A stretch of 64,000 nucleotides of DNA from Climacium dendroides (GCA_950106755.1 OX467087.1:13582047-13646046); one strand, 5' to 3'. Shown: positions 1 to 11,509, counted from the stretch's first letter. Numbers and translations are program-made. Notes: a model not told the origin generated them from the sequence alone.

Positions 1-400
1 TGGTCGTGGATTGCTATGGGTTTCTGGCGGATTGGTCATGCTTGGTTGTGAATTCCAGCTATGCCCTGCTTACAACTTACGGTTTCTTGTGGTTGCTCAC
101 ACGTGTTTTAGCGGTTGCTCAGACGTGTTTGTCAATTGCAGTGCAAACAATGATTAGGATTGGGACCTTTTGGATTGCTCAGGGTTGGTCGTGGATTGCT
201 TAGAGTTGCTTGCAAATTGACCATGTTTGCTTGTGAATTGTAGCTGTGCTTTGCTGTAGGGACGCTGTAGGATTGCTTAGGCTTAGGGTTGAATTCCACC
301 TGTGCCAGTTGGTCGTGGATTGCTTAGGGTAGGTTGTGAATTGCTGCTTGGCTCTGTTTAGGCTTGGTTGTGGATTGCAAGTGTGCATTCATGGTGGATA
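1..400. repeat. degenerate G/T-rich tandem repeat
   Basis: Variants of the core TGGTCGTGGATTGC recur at about 1-14, 186-199, 310-323 and 366-378, joined by phrases such as TTAGGGTTG and CTTGGTTGTGAATTG. Copies are diverged and unevenly spaced, which suggests an old minisatellite. Open frames across it are by-products of the repeat. I see no gene here. Confidence 0.6.
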
Positions 401-470
401 GCATGAATTTGAGAGACTGTTACACAACATAGCATTTGTTTATTGCTTTCATTAGCATTTGTGTATGGCT

Positions 471-1122
471 ATGCAGGGCATCGGTCTCCTTGTTGGCAGT
501 CTTGAACATGAGGAGTTCAAGGAGAAGTTAAGTATCCTGCGTACTAGTAGAGATTCCATTGAGAGGAAGGTCGCTGTTGCACAATTTGTGGCCGAGTCCA
601 GCTGAGAGAGGGCAATCAAGGGTGAGGACTTCTATCAAGACCTTGAAGAAGAACACATGACAGCAGAAGCTGATCTTGCAATGTTGAGGAGGGAGCTTGT
701 GGAGATGAAGAGACATAGTGCCGCTGTGAATGACCAGTGTGTCCAAATGGAAAAGGGAGGTGGTTTGGCATTGTGGCCAAAGCCAGCGCTACATCTACCA
801 ATGCCAAATGACGCCCATGTAAACCCTCCTACTTTGCAGCTACATTCTTGTGTGTTTTGTAATAGAGACTACCCATATTACGATATTGTGGTAGCTTCTT
901 GTAAACACATCTATCATATCTTCTGTGCTGTAGCGGTTACCAATCTTCAAAACGGATGCACTCATTGTGATGAGGTTTTCCACCCTCAGTGGTGGAAGAA
1001 TTTTGGCTTCCGGGGTGCTTATTCTAACTTTCAAGATGAGACCACGAAGCTGGAATTATTAGCTTAGCTGGAACTCGTGAAGCGATCGTTAAAGGAGAAT
1101 GGAACTCGGCATGTGGTCAATT
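471..1122 (+). pseudogene. RING-like zinc-binding protein remnant with two in-frame stops
   Basis: One frame runs from ATG 471 (or from an exon start after the possible acceptor TATGCAG ending at 476) to a good donor, GTAAGT, at 1123. It is broken by TGA at 603-605 and TAG at 1065-1067. Coding character continues past both stops: a charged, helical N-terminal part (LEHEEFKEKL, LEEEHMTAEADLAML) lies on either side of the TGA, and LELVKRSLKEN follows the TAG. The middle (about 845-1005) has a RING-like ligand series: CVFC, then CKHIYHIFC, then CTHC, then HPQWW. That is C-x2-C, C-x-H-x2-H-x2-C, C-x2-C. RING domains usually bind two zinc ions and often recruit E2 enzymes; whether this one did is unknown. 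I read it as one exon of a decayed gene. It could instead be a short intact protein starting at 657. I do not recognise the family. Confidence 0.5.
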
Positions 1123-1339
1123 GTAAGTGGCAATTTGTTTTTTCATTACCGTCCCCCTCTTACGATTATGTTATGGTCCTTTCATTGCTTTTGAAGTAAC
1201 GATGGAGTCTTCACTACTTATACTTCAGGTGCTTATTCCTTTTCTTTGGAGTGACCACCTTAAACAACGAAGACAGTGCTTAGTAGTACTTACACTACTT
1301 ATGGTAGCTCAGGGTGCATTTATTCCTTACGGTGCTTAT

Positions 1340-1990
1340 TGGTGCTTACTGATGGTCATTGGTGCTTTACTGTTGCTGGGTGGCTTTGTGGTAGTCCTTA
1401 GTGCTCGTTGGTGCTTAGTGATAGCCATTGGGTGTTCATTGGTGCTTAGTGGTAGTCATTAGCGCTTGTTATTGGTTACTGCTCATTGTTATTGGTGCTC
1501 ATTGGTGCTTATTGGTAGTCCTTAGTGCTTGTTGGCGCTTAGTGATAGCCATTGGGTGTTCATTGGTGCTTAGTGGTAGTCATTAGCGCTTGTTATTGGT
1601 TACTGCTCATTGTTATTGGTGCTCATTGGTGCTTATTGGTAGTCCTTAGTGCTTGTTGGCGCTTAGTGATAGCCATTGGGTGTTCATTGGTGCTTAGTGG
1701 TAGTCATTAGCGCTTGTTATTGGTTACTGCTCATTGTTACTGGTGCTTATTGGTAGTCCTTAGTGCTCGTTGGTGCTTAGTAATAGCCATTGGGTGTTCA
1801 TTGGTGCTTAGTGGTAGTCATTAGCGCTCGTTACTGGTTACTGCTCATTGTTACTGGTGCTCATTGGTGCTTAGTGGTCACTCCAAAGTGCTCGTTGGTG
1901 CTTAGTGATAGTCATTGGTGCTTAGTAGTAGTTGTTGGTGCTCAGTGGTAGTCATTGGTGCTCATTGCGAGGTCATTGTTGGTCCTTGGT
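1340..1990. repeat. 124-bp higher-order minisatellite
   Basis: The block starting GGTGCTTATTGGTAGTCC at 1504 repeats at 1628 (124 bp later) and at 1742 (114 bp later, a 10-bp deletion). A related copy begins near 1385. Each block is built of short TTGGTGCTTAG-like monomers. It lies between exon-like pieces that end at 1122 and begin near 2069, so it may have been an intron. Confidence 0.75.
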
Positions 1991-2068
1991 GCTTAGTGTC
2001 GCTTATTTGAGATTGGTTGCAACTATTCGAAGACGCAAGGTCTAAGATGAAGTGAGTGTTGCACTCAT

Positions 2069-3027
2069 ATGTGTAGGCTTAATCCTCCTCGCTTACTTTT
2101 TGTACATGGTATTTTGTGTACAAGGTCTCCATTGAGTGTGAAGCATTCGGATTGGGGGTCATTTGGATCCATGCATAAAAGTGGCAATCCAATAAATACA
2201 AGACGCAGCACGGCCACAGCCACAACAAATGAGCATAGGCTCCCGTCTCTTGCTAGTACCACTCCAGTTGAAGAAACTGAGCATACAGAAATTGGGTTGG
2301 GAATTTCTAATTGTGGAGGTCAAGAAGTTGATTCCCCCGTGAAGAGTTGGGGCGTGGAATACCATGCGATTGGGACAGAAAACGTCCCTGTACATCTTGG
2401 TAAGCTTGTCATTTGATGGTGACCTTCCTGTAGTAAGAGTACCCTCAAATTCGGCTTCAGCTCTATACTAAGTCAAATGCCATTCATACTGAATTATTAA
2501 TTCATTGTGTTCAGGGGCCTCAAAAGCTGTGCTTGTGATAGAAGGAGAACAAGGACAACTATGTGGTGAGATTTGCTACAAATCAAACTTGCTTGACGTG
2601 TTTTTGGATACAACAGTCGTTCCTAGTTTTGAAGTACAAGGGTCACAATTGTGTTTACTGTCGTGGATTGAGGGTCTCTGTGCATACCTCGACTTGTGTA
2701 GAGAATTCGAAGTTGCTGAGTGAGAGCGACCTTCCTGACATTCCAAACTTGAGATGTACATTGAAGACACCTGCCGATTTGCTAGATGAAGGCGGAGTGC
2801 AAAGAAAACAGGTTGCGTTAAGTGACTTAGGAGAAGAGGATCTTCCACTTGCATTACAGTCCCTAGTGGAATCACCAACCGTAGAAGCAGACTGTAGGGT
2901 TTCGAACTCCACTAGTCAGAAGGGTAAGACAAAGACCAAGAATTCAAAAAAGAAGGCACGTGAACAGCCTCCTGGTATGGCTTTTGACAGAGTTAGTACT
3001 CGAGCTCTCAGTAAGACTCGGATGTAG
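2069..3027 (+). pseudogene. unrecognised two-exon gene remnant, Cys pairs and basic tail
   Basis: An exon-like frame (2069-2399) ends at a donor, GTAAGC, at 2400. The next exon starts at 2515 after TTGTGTTCAG, and the splice joins phase 1 to phase 1. In the spliced frame a TGA ends translation at 2721-2723. Another frame of the same exon runs on to 3027 and looks more protein-like: it has CLTC and CVYC cysteine pairs about 2590-2665, an acidic middle, and a lysine-rich KGKTKTKNSKKKARE tail near 2925-2965. This suggests one frameshift near 2540-2565. It may be the 3' part of the same transcription unit as the RING-like piece upstream, with the minisatellite in an intron. I do not recognise the protein. 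Confidence 0.4.
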
Positions 3028-4297
3028 GAAATAAAGCAACATTTTCTTTAAAAGCGTGTGCCTCTTGTGACTTTCAGTTTTTGCAAATTTTTTCGTGTCC
3101 CCCCTTTTTTTTTCTACTTGTGATCCCAAGTATAAGTTGTTTTGAAGTGTGCAATTAAAGGATCAAGACTCTCTAGTGAAGGGCGGAACGATTGTAGGTT
3201 ATCTTTGTTATCTTTGGGCTTATATGTTTCCCAATGGAACTTATCTGGTTATTTGACTTCATTTTTTTAGGTAGGCCTCTGGCTATGAATGCTATGTGTA
3301 TGTTTGTTATGTGGTTCAGAGGAAGTTCTGGGGTTTAGTTGGATGTGGATTTTGAGTTCACTTGATGATTGTGGATTCGGGGTTCATTTGGTGGCTGTGG
3401 ATTCGGGGTTCATTTGGTTGTGGATTCGGGGTGAATAAGAGTGTTTCTAAGCTTTTTGACATAGGCAAAATTTACTTATACACTTACCATTCCCCAAGTC
3501 ATCAAATCTGAAACCCCTAAGGCACAATTGAACATGAAACAGACAAGCTACAAACACTAAGTGCTATAGTAGTTCAAAATTTAATCCTCCCACATTTGAT
3601 TATTCACTTGCAAGAAACATAATGCAACAAAAGTAGAGTGGATTGCAGCTGCATAGTAGTTTAGGAAATGTGAAAATTTTACTTCATATCCCAAAAAGGT
3701 TCAAAACCTATATACAAAGGTAGGAGATATCTAAAAAAGATTCAAAACCTATATACAAAAGTGGGAGTCACTCTGCAGCTACCACTTCTGAACCTATTTA
3801 CAAAACATATGTTGAAGTTGTACTCCACAAAGCCGTCCATCTACTACACAACACACAATTGCCACTAGTCAGAGGTTTAGACAAATGAGAAAAGGCCACA
3901 AGAATACAATAGCTAAGCACTAAGGGAAATGGAGCAACTCCTTCCTGAGCACCTAACAAACATCATGGTGCATTTGCCCTTATCCATGATCAAAAGCGCC
4001 AAGGTTATCCTCGGGCTCTTTACGTGCCATGGCTTCAGCGTAGTGTTCATCTGAGTCAAGCATAGATCATGAAATTGGCATGAGTTTGTGCCCTCCTAGT
4101 ACTGATGGAAGGGTTCCTCATAATGGACTCCAATGCACATCTCCATGAGCTTGAATTCACAGTTAGAATCTCGAGTCTAGAGCATTGTTTCACCACGTCC
4201 TCGATGTAGCAACGCTTGCACCTTAGGTCCTAATTCAATTGAAGCGCAGCCTGGACGCTAATTGAAATCCAACGCAAGCTAATTGGCCCCTAGACAA
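3028..4297. other. no gene seen; short tandem repeat at 3340-3432
   Basis: Between 3340 and 3432 the phrase TGTGGATTCGGGGTTCATTTGG occurs about three times in tandem. The rest is AT-rich with no supported coding region. Confidence 0.5.
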
Positions 4298-4490
4298 CAC
4301 CCTTAAGTACAAGCTATTGAGAATGCATGCAAGCAAAGTGGACACTAATCAGATTCAACACACATGAAAGTAGAAGCTGAATGGAATGCAACAGCACCCT
4401 TAAGTACAAGCTATTGGAAATTGCATGCAAGCAAACTGGACGCTAATCAGAATTCAATACAGGAAAGTAGAAGCTGAATGGAATGCAACG
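4298..4490. repeat. 97-bp direct duplication
   Basis: The segment beginning CACCCTTAAGTACAAGCTA at 4298 recurs at 4395, and both copies run through GAAAGTAGAAGCTGAATGG. It lies on the 3' side of the minus-strand DDE-type pseudogene. Confidence 0.7.
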
Positions 4491-4902
4491 CTACCAAAGT
4501 CCGAGCCAAGTGGAATTCAACGCAATCTGATCTAGAAGGTCATTGTTTTGAATGCAACATGACTTGTAAACGTCTTCAACAGTTGTACTTCACGTGCTCC
4601 TGGAAACGTCTTCACTTGTCCTCTCAAAAATGTAGACCACCAGCCTCCTTAACAATGAACAAGTGTCAATTTTGGGAGTCAATTTGCATTACGAGTTTTT
4701 TCTAAGCTCAATCTTATGGTTCAATACTGAACTGCAAATTATTATAGTGAAGTTTCGTCTAAACCAAAAAACACGAAGCATGATTAGCAAGTGTTATGCA
4801 AGAACACAGGAAAAGTAGGTAGTTAGAGGCATACCTTAATCTTTGTTAATCGAGCTCCATTCACCACGGCAGAGAAAACGAAATAGGCTACTTGTTGCCT
4901 CT

Positions 4903-7900
4903 TTAGAACCCTTGTTGCTCAGCCTCTAGGAGAGAAGCAATAATACAATCCAAAATTGGGACTCGTAATTCATAACTAGCAAAAGTTCCCTTTACAGAAT
5001 GGGCTGTGGGAGGCATGGAGAAATCTGAAAGCAGTATGGAGTGGCTATGGACATAAGCAAATGGCCTATCATCCCTAAGCAGGTAAGTTCGACTAGCAGG
5101 TTGGTATTGCTCATACCAATAGCCTTGAATGAAGGACTCACCAGGCAGAAAAGAATTACCAAATTCATCCGTGAAGCATTTAGTGTTTACATGCTGTCCC
5201 CTTGTCATGAGCATCACCCAAAATGTTTCATTGTTGTCACTGTCAGCCCTCACTGCAATGTTAAAGCCCACTCGCACCTGGGTCCCTGCAATACTACTCT
5301 CCAATTCATCTGCACTATTGTCCAGCTCATCTTCAGGAACCAAGCGTCCACTTCTTCGAGACTTTGGACATACTCGTCGCAGCGTCCAGTCAGGCACATG
5401 CGACTTCTGGTAACAGCCTAGACCTAAATTCGAATCAAGACATGCCACACAGAAACACGTCAACTGACGAAACTAAATCAAAGTTGGATCCTTTGCTGAC
5501 AAGGAACGGCATTGATGCATGCCTCTACTCCCAGGAATTGTTTCAGCCTCTAATCTATCCACTGTGTTGATATTGCCTTCCTTGATCTCCCAGAAAAACT
5601 TGGTGGTTCTCCAGCGTTCACCCACTTGCCCTGCATTGTACTTGTTGCTCTCCTCCTGCAAAAAACGAACAACTTGAGCAGCATTCTGGAGTTGCCGACC
5701 ATGTGGTTTAATTTGCTCTTTGTATAGCTCTCGCTTAAGAAGAGCACCTGCCTCGTCCACTTCCCCTTTGCCATGTCCGGAGGCAAAGTAGTTCCACGAC
5801 ATTTGGCACCCTTCTGGTAGCTCATCACTCACAGTTAAGCTGAGGAACCTGCTAATGAAATACCAAGCTCGTGCAGACTTAAATTGTCCACTGCACCCGT
5901 CACTCCAAACAATATGATTAGTGGGTTGGAATCCATCGGATTTGAGGTAACTCCAATTCAACATGAAACCATGCTGAACATATAACGAATTGTGCACTTT
6001 GTCATCAAAAACATAGTAGTAAACCTCTTTTAGCAGATAAGGCTCATTACTACATAGGGTCCACTCAGGGTTCCTTCTGAATGTAATGTGGACCAAAATT
6101 GACACTTGTTCACTACGCCAATGCATTGATTGAATTTCATTTTGAATCTTCATGGAGTAGTTTTCAGAAAAATCAATGCAAGAGATGAGAGTACCATCAG
6201 GGACAGAACTGAATAACTCTTTGAACTGCAAGTCTTGCCAAGAAGCAAAGAAGTTATGCACAATGAACTCAGCAATTTTTGACTTACAGTAGTAAAAGAA
6301 TTCAACCGGTTTTGTTTCACAATAAATGACCTTGATGGCTTTCTTTGGCTTACCATCCTCTCCAACACCAATAATCTCGTAGCCAGTGCGTTTCCACTTG
6401 ACCAGCTTCTCCGAAGAGACTTCACTGGGGCAAATTCAAAGGTTCTGAACTCCACAATTTTGGCATTCACCCAGCAGACATTCCGCTTGTACCACATGTC
6501 AAACTCACTCTTCTGGCAAAGAACTGAACTCCACAGGTGAGTGAGGCGTTCATAAATTTCATTGTGAGCATCACATCCCAACATCATGCTTTCCTCCTCG
6601 TTAAGTGCAGTACAAATAATGCAAGAACACGTACAACCTTTGTGTATCCCCTCCTCATCACGACGCATGTTATTCAAACCATCACGAAGATCAGAAAAAT
6701 CTTGGTGGTATCGGCAGCAACACGTGTTCCATGCTGTTAATCTCCTTACCCACCAACTCTTCAATCCCTCGAACATTCTCAAGCTGCACGGCACGTCGGC
6801 GTGGTTCTTTTTAAATTCTGTGAAGAACTCCAGCTGCCACAGAAGAATGTATTAGTCCTCAATTAATTACGTGCTTACAAAAGGACCAGAGGTAAGCACA
6901 AAGGACTACAGATGTGCTTGCACACTCCTTATTTAAAGGTTTGTTAAGCAATAAGAAGGACGAGCTAAGAAAAGGACCTGGTGTAACCACAAAGCACTCC
7001 GGATCTGCTTCCACACTCCTTGTACAAAGGTCTGATAAGCACTAAGGAGGACCAAAGCTAAGAAAAGGACCTAGTGTAACCACAAAGCACTTTGGATCTA
7101 CTTCCACACTCCTTGTACAAAGGTCTGATAAGCACCAAGGAGGACCAAAGCTAAAAAAAGGACCACATGTAACCACAAAGGACTACAGATGTGCTTGCAC
7201 AGTCCTTACACAAAGGTCTAATAAGCACTAAGAAGGATGTGCTAAGAAAAGGACAACATGTAACCACAAAGCACTACGGATCATTCTGCTTCTATACTCA
7301 TTACACAAAGAACTGTGAAGCACTAAGGAGGACCAAAGTATCAAACACTGCTTACTTCATTGCATTATTTATGGTTAAGGACGCGAAAGCACCAAAAGAG
7401 CAGGCATAGCTTACGTACTAAGGGAGAGGAGAGGACCACATTCACAACTACAAAGCACTGGCTGCTTAGCTCAAAGCAAAGACCCTGGACTAGGGCACAG
7501 CCAAAGCGCGGTAAACGAACAAATATACATGCAGAAACCCGTGCCTAAAGTGTAATGAGACAATATTCATGCACGCAAACGTCTGTGTAGCACAATGATT
7601 GAGGAACAAGCATCTTGGGCGAAGCCTACCAATCTAAATTGAATGACTGAAGCCGCAAACACACAAACATTTAAAAATAAAGAGCATGTGATGGTTCACT
7701 CTTGAACCTCAAGGGAAAACCTCAACCTCTGAAGCTAAGACAATCCTCGAATGCTTGAATCTTGATGAAGTAAAGAATGAAATGAAGCTTCAAATTATGA
7801 AAGTTACCTGGGATAGCTGTAGATAGTGAGTTGCGTGCTCAATGTACACCTTAGGAGCGATCCACTTTCTAATGATGTCTTTGTGATTAGGAAAAACAGT

Positions 7901-8614
7901 GGTCTCCTCTTCCCACCACTTTGTAATAGTTTTCGTGTTTGAATCAGAAATTGCACCCGACCAAACTCTTCTCAGATCCTGGAGCCAGAAAGCATCTTCT
8001 GAATTGTTGAGGAGAACTCTTCTAGCCAGTGCCTTCTTGATGTTCCTCCGATCCACTCCGAGTAAGCCTGCCACACCCCTTTCACTCCCCATTCCTGGTG
8101 CAACTGCTAGAGTGGTCACAATATTTTTGGCCAGAAGTGATTTTGCTTTACGGAGCCCCACTAGGTGAGCTTGTAAACCATCTTTGAAGCTACCCATAAC
8201 CTCATGCCTTAGTTTCACAATAGCAGGATTGCTCAAAAAAGGCGGAACAATGTGTTTTAGCACTGGCTGCCCTAAGAACTTCATGATAGCCACATGCTGA
8301 ACATCTGTGTCATGGTTCTTCAATTTCTTAGCAGCGTACACGCTAATCTCTCGAGCAAGAGTGGCACTAGTCCTCGCTATTTTTTTCGGGTCCAAACTAG
8401 AGAACTTTGGATCTACACTCTCACTTCTCATGACACTAGATTCTACTGCAGCTCTAGACTCATTCTTTCGTGCACGGCATCTGCGGGTCCTCTCTCTGTT
8501 GTCAACTTTGCGCTTCTCAACGTACCAAGCACGGTAATTGGAAGGTGACCCTGAAAAGTCTACCCTTTCTACTGTGGACTCAAAGTTCACAAATGTAGTA
8601 GTCGCCCCTTCCAT
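4903..8614 (-). pseudogene. DDE-transposase-like gene, two exons, inactivated
   Basis: Exon 1 (8614 to 7808) opens with ATG and ends LQLSQ before a GTAACT donor. It has a basic segment (RERTRRCRARK) and a helix-turn-helix-like stretch (GLLGVDRRNIKKALARR). Exon 2 begins at 6833 after TGTGGCAG and continues LEFFTEFKKNHADVP. It holds a Cys/His-rich part (CCCRYH, CTCSCIIC), then the likely RNase H-fold core: DFSENYS (first Asp), WSDGCSGQFK (second Asp) and SGHGKGEVDEAG (acidic third site), then CFCVACLDS. The layout matches an uncharacterised transposase-like family in plants and animals that I know from its motifs but cannot name. Breaks: a frameshift near 6490, an in-frame TGA at 6436-6438, and a TAG at 5470-5472. 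Downstream of each break the family motifs continue, so this is a decayed gene and not several short ones. Exon 2 ends at TAA 4903-4905. Confidence 0.7.
6879..7345. repeat. 92-bp minisatellite inside the pseudogene intron
   Basis: Starts of AAAAGGAC lie at 6879, 6970, 7063, 7156 and 7247, giving a period of 91-93 bp over five units. Each unit contains GTAACCACAAAG, CACACTCCTT and ACAAAGGTCTGATAAGCAC. The array sits wholly between the exon boundaries at 6833 and 7808 of the DDE-type pseudogene. Confidence 0.85.
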
Positions 8615-8646
8615 TGGAACGATAGCAATTAGTTTTCAGTACTCCT

Positions 8647-8655
8647 AAACCCTAA
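8647..8655. promoter_or_regulatory. telo-box-like AAACCCTAA
   Basis: CCTAAACCCTAAACC lies about 35 bp upstream of the first ATG of the minus-strand pseudogene. AAACCCTAA is a known plant promoter motif and also equals a short run of plant telomere repeat. Its role here is inferred from position only. Confidence 0.35.
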
Positions 8656-8989
8656 ACCGTAGACCACCCTAAGAGAATTTGAAACCAACAGTTCAAGTCA
8701 AAGGCACTTAACCATGAAAGTTGATCCTAAGCCGTAATCCTAAAGGCTAATCTGCAAGTCCTACAGTTCTGATTCATGAGCCAGGCCTAAACTATCGACG
8801 TTCACGTTTCGTTACGGGAGGATCATTCACTGTAATCTCACGCCAGCGACACTTACGCATTGGAAGTGGAGCTCCAGATGGAAGCATGGTCTGATCCCAA
8901 AGAAGTTGCTCGACAATCCTATCGTGTACAGTAAGAAGACGGATTGATTTCTGCAAGGACACGGACTTCTTGCATGAATCTATAGACAA

Positions 8990-9990
8990 TGCTACTGAAC
9001 TTAAGTGTCAGAGGCTTTGAGGCGGTGTCCAAAAAATGTCCTCACCAACTGCTTCTTCTTCATGAAGAGAAATTTGCTTCAGAACATTCCACACTACTGT
9101 GCTCACTCGCTTCCATTTAGCATCCGGTTGCCTAGAATGAGGGTCACGATAAGCAACGGAGCCAGTGCTCTTCATCTCTTGCAGCTCAACTCAAACTCAA
9201 TTGAACTCAAACTGAAGCCGACTTAACTGAACCTTGCCACTTGCAAAACAACAAAATCCTAAATCATGCGCGGCTGACCCTGTGTGCAACATTCACCCTC
9301 AACTCAATTCAATCTCAACTTGGCTGAACTCAAGTTTGCTAGTTGCAAAACAAAGAAAGAGTAACCTTGCGCGGCTGACCCTTGCGCCAATGTGTGTAGT
9401 GTTTACAACCAAGTGATGGAAATTCCAACGTTCAGAATCGAAAGCGCCAGCACGTAGTCGGTGCAGAACATTGCAACGTTCACCACATCTGTTGCACGCC
9501 ATTGGCTGATTTCCAAATCCTCCGCCCCAACTCGGCGACAACTTTCAAAACACAACGCCATGGCTGATTTCCAAACCCTACACCCCAACTCGGCGGCAAC
9601 TTTCAAAACACAAGCAAAACAAAAACTTGGTGGTTGGATCCGCTCTAAAGAGCTGTAATGACCGGATGTGCACATTCACTAGAATCGAGAAGACTCTGTC
9701 ACGCTTACTAATTCCCAATGTCACAGTACAATGCTCATTCACTGGATGTCGCATCTTTCATCTAGCTTCATCCAATTCTTGGTAGCAACTAAGGGCCAAA
9801 AGGACTGGTTACACGTTGTATTTTGTCCTTAATCCACTTAAGAAAATTCTTGAATACCACCATTTTTTAGAATAAGACCCATAGACTATATTTGCTTACA
9901 TCTATTCAAAAAATTTGAGAGAATTCTAAAATGTCTCACTTTAAAGTACAAAAAAACCCCTCCAAAAAGGAGTGGTTACGGCCAACTTGG
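8990..9990. other. no gene seen; 58-bp direct repeat at 9503-9615
   Basis: TGGCTGATTTCCAAA occurs at 9503 and 9561, each followed by a CCCCAACTCGGCG(A/G)CAAC segment, so a 58-bp unit is present twice. A GCGCGGCTGACCC phrase also repeats near 9268 and 9370. No coding region is supported. Confidence 0.55.
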
Positions 9991-10804
9991 CTCCTATTAG
10001 CTTGCTTTCACCCATTTATTCCCACAAAGATGATCACTTTTTCAATCTTCAAAAAAATTGCAAAATCATAATAAAAATTGACCACATGTACCTACCCTAA
10101 ATCCAATTTGTCACCTAAAGGGACAATGGTCCTCTAAAAATTCAACTTCAAGCTCCCTTGCATCAACCTCTTATATTCTAGTATTGTGCCAATTTCAAGA
10201 TTAAGGGATGTTATGATGTTGTGATAGATTTGTGATTTGACAATTTAAAAAGGTTAGAAGTTTAATAGGTCTACAATGGAGATGAGCTCCGAGTTTACTT
10301 TGATGTCAAATTACTTTTGATTGGTTCTTCTATTACGGCTAAGTGTATGATGACATTCATATTTTATGCAATTTCATCCTTTATTCATACAAGTGTCATT
10401 GTTGTTAGTTCCAAAGTCACATCAATATCATTGTTGTAAATCTTACAAATAATCTATGCTACACCCCATAATTATTAAAGTGTTAAAAATATATATCTGT
10501 AATTGGTTTCGTTGCTCCCAAGTGTTAACAAATATTTGAAGGTGGACCTATTAAACATGGCTAGGCTAATACATATCATTATATTGCTATGCACAATCTA
10601 GCAATTGATGGCATGAGAAGTAGAAGCCATCATGGGAATTCCACACTTGGCACAAACCGAAAGGCATTCATTTAGAATTCCATACATGATGCTAAACTCA
10701 TCCTCCGAAGTGGGACTATGAAGGTAAATAATTTGTCCTATAAGATAAAAGTAAAAAAAATTACCTCACTTTGTGTCATGTTTAGGGTATGTTCACTTCC
10801 AATT

Positions 10805-11003
10805 GAGGCCAGGCTTCTCCAAGCTTCTGCTTCCGTCCTGACAGCCGGACAGGAGGCATTCTCCAGAAGAACGAAGACATTGACCGATGGTCAAAGAAGC
10901 TTCTACCGCCTACTTAGAAGGTTGAAGAACACTGACCAACAGTCGCCGGAGGTTCCAAAGCCTTCCCTTTCTCGACGCTTCCAGAAACCGGCTGCATGCT
11001 ATT
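10805..11003 (+). promoter_or_regulatory. orphan sHSP promoter without a gene
   Basis: This matches the promoters at 16553 and 20317: GCTTCTGCTTCCGTCCTGAC, CAGGAGGCATTCTCCAGAAG and the heat-shock-element-like pair TTCCAGAA at 10981-10988. Homology stops at GCATGCTATT, just short of where the paralogues have their TATA box, because an LTR begins at 11004. No sHSP coding sequence follows; the next recognisable unit segment is the 3' flank near 13545. An open frame across this promoter (10718-11014) is not a gene. Confidence 0.8.
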
Positions 11004-11228
11004 TGTTGAAGTAGTCACCAAGTCAAAAATAGAATAGTAGATTCTATTTCCAGGTGATAGTTGAATAGTAAGTGCTATTCATACAGAGCAATCTACTAGT
11101 TACTTTAAGCTCCCCACACATAATGTAAGGAGTATATATTCATCTTCTACATACCAGGAAAGAGACTTTTTTCTCTTGTTCATTTTGTGTTATATATTAT
11201 GCTTAGAGTTTGTGCCTTCACCTTAACA
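11004..11228 (+). mobile_element. copia-type LTR, 225 bp
   Basis: The LTR starts TGTTGAAGTAG and ends CACCTTAACA, the TG...CA form. It is closely similar to the solo LTR at 16750-17043 but lacks that copy's internal duplicated block. It is followed by CGTTATCAACACGACC, which may be a primer-binding-site region. The internal domain is then cut, since the next sequence is a reverse-oriented RNase H fragment. The five bases before it are CTATT; no partner target-site copy is visible nearby. Confidence 0.75.
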
Positions 11229-11245
11229 CGTTATCAACACGACCT

Positions 11246-11442
11246 ATGATATCTGAGGTCTCTTCTTTGGTATAACAAAGTCCCAAGTCTTTAGTCCCCT
11301 GAAGGTATCGGAATAAGTGTTTGACACCGTACCAATGACGAGCTACCGATCTCTGGCTATGACGAGCTAACTCACTTGTAGCAAAAGAAATGTCAGGCCT
11401 AGTATATGTGGACAAGTAAAGGAGAGCTCCTACTATTGTCAA
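11246..11442 (-). pseudogene. copia RT/RNase H fragment
   Basis: On the minus strand the frame reads GALLYLSTYTRPDISFA, then ARHSQRS, HWYGVKHLFRYLQGT and DLGLCYTKE. This is the classic junction of reverse transcriptase and RNase H in Ty1/copia polyproteins. Only about 65 codons survive of a polyprotein that is normally over 1200. It lies in inverted orientation directly beside the plus-strand LTR, so the two are not a simple intact element; an inversion or a second insertion is needed. Confidence 0.85.
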
Positions 11443-11509
11443 GGTTTAGGGTTCTGTCAGTACTTGGGACAAAACTGCAGTTACTTGGGACAAAACTGCA
11501 ATTAAGTTT

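Noticed and set aside
6879..7345. CRISPR-like regular repeats
   Set aside because: Units are 92 bp, contiguous and diverged, without distinct spacers, in a plant intron: a minisatellite.
10718..11014. A 98-codon open frame
   Set aside because: It overlies the orphan sHSP promoter, whose paralogues at 16553 and 20317 show it is regulatory DNA.
11218..11442. Internal region of the same copia element as the LTR at 11004
   Set aside because: The RNase H fragment is in the opposite orientation and would lie at the wrong end of the internal domain, so it is not a simple continuation.
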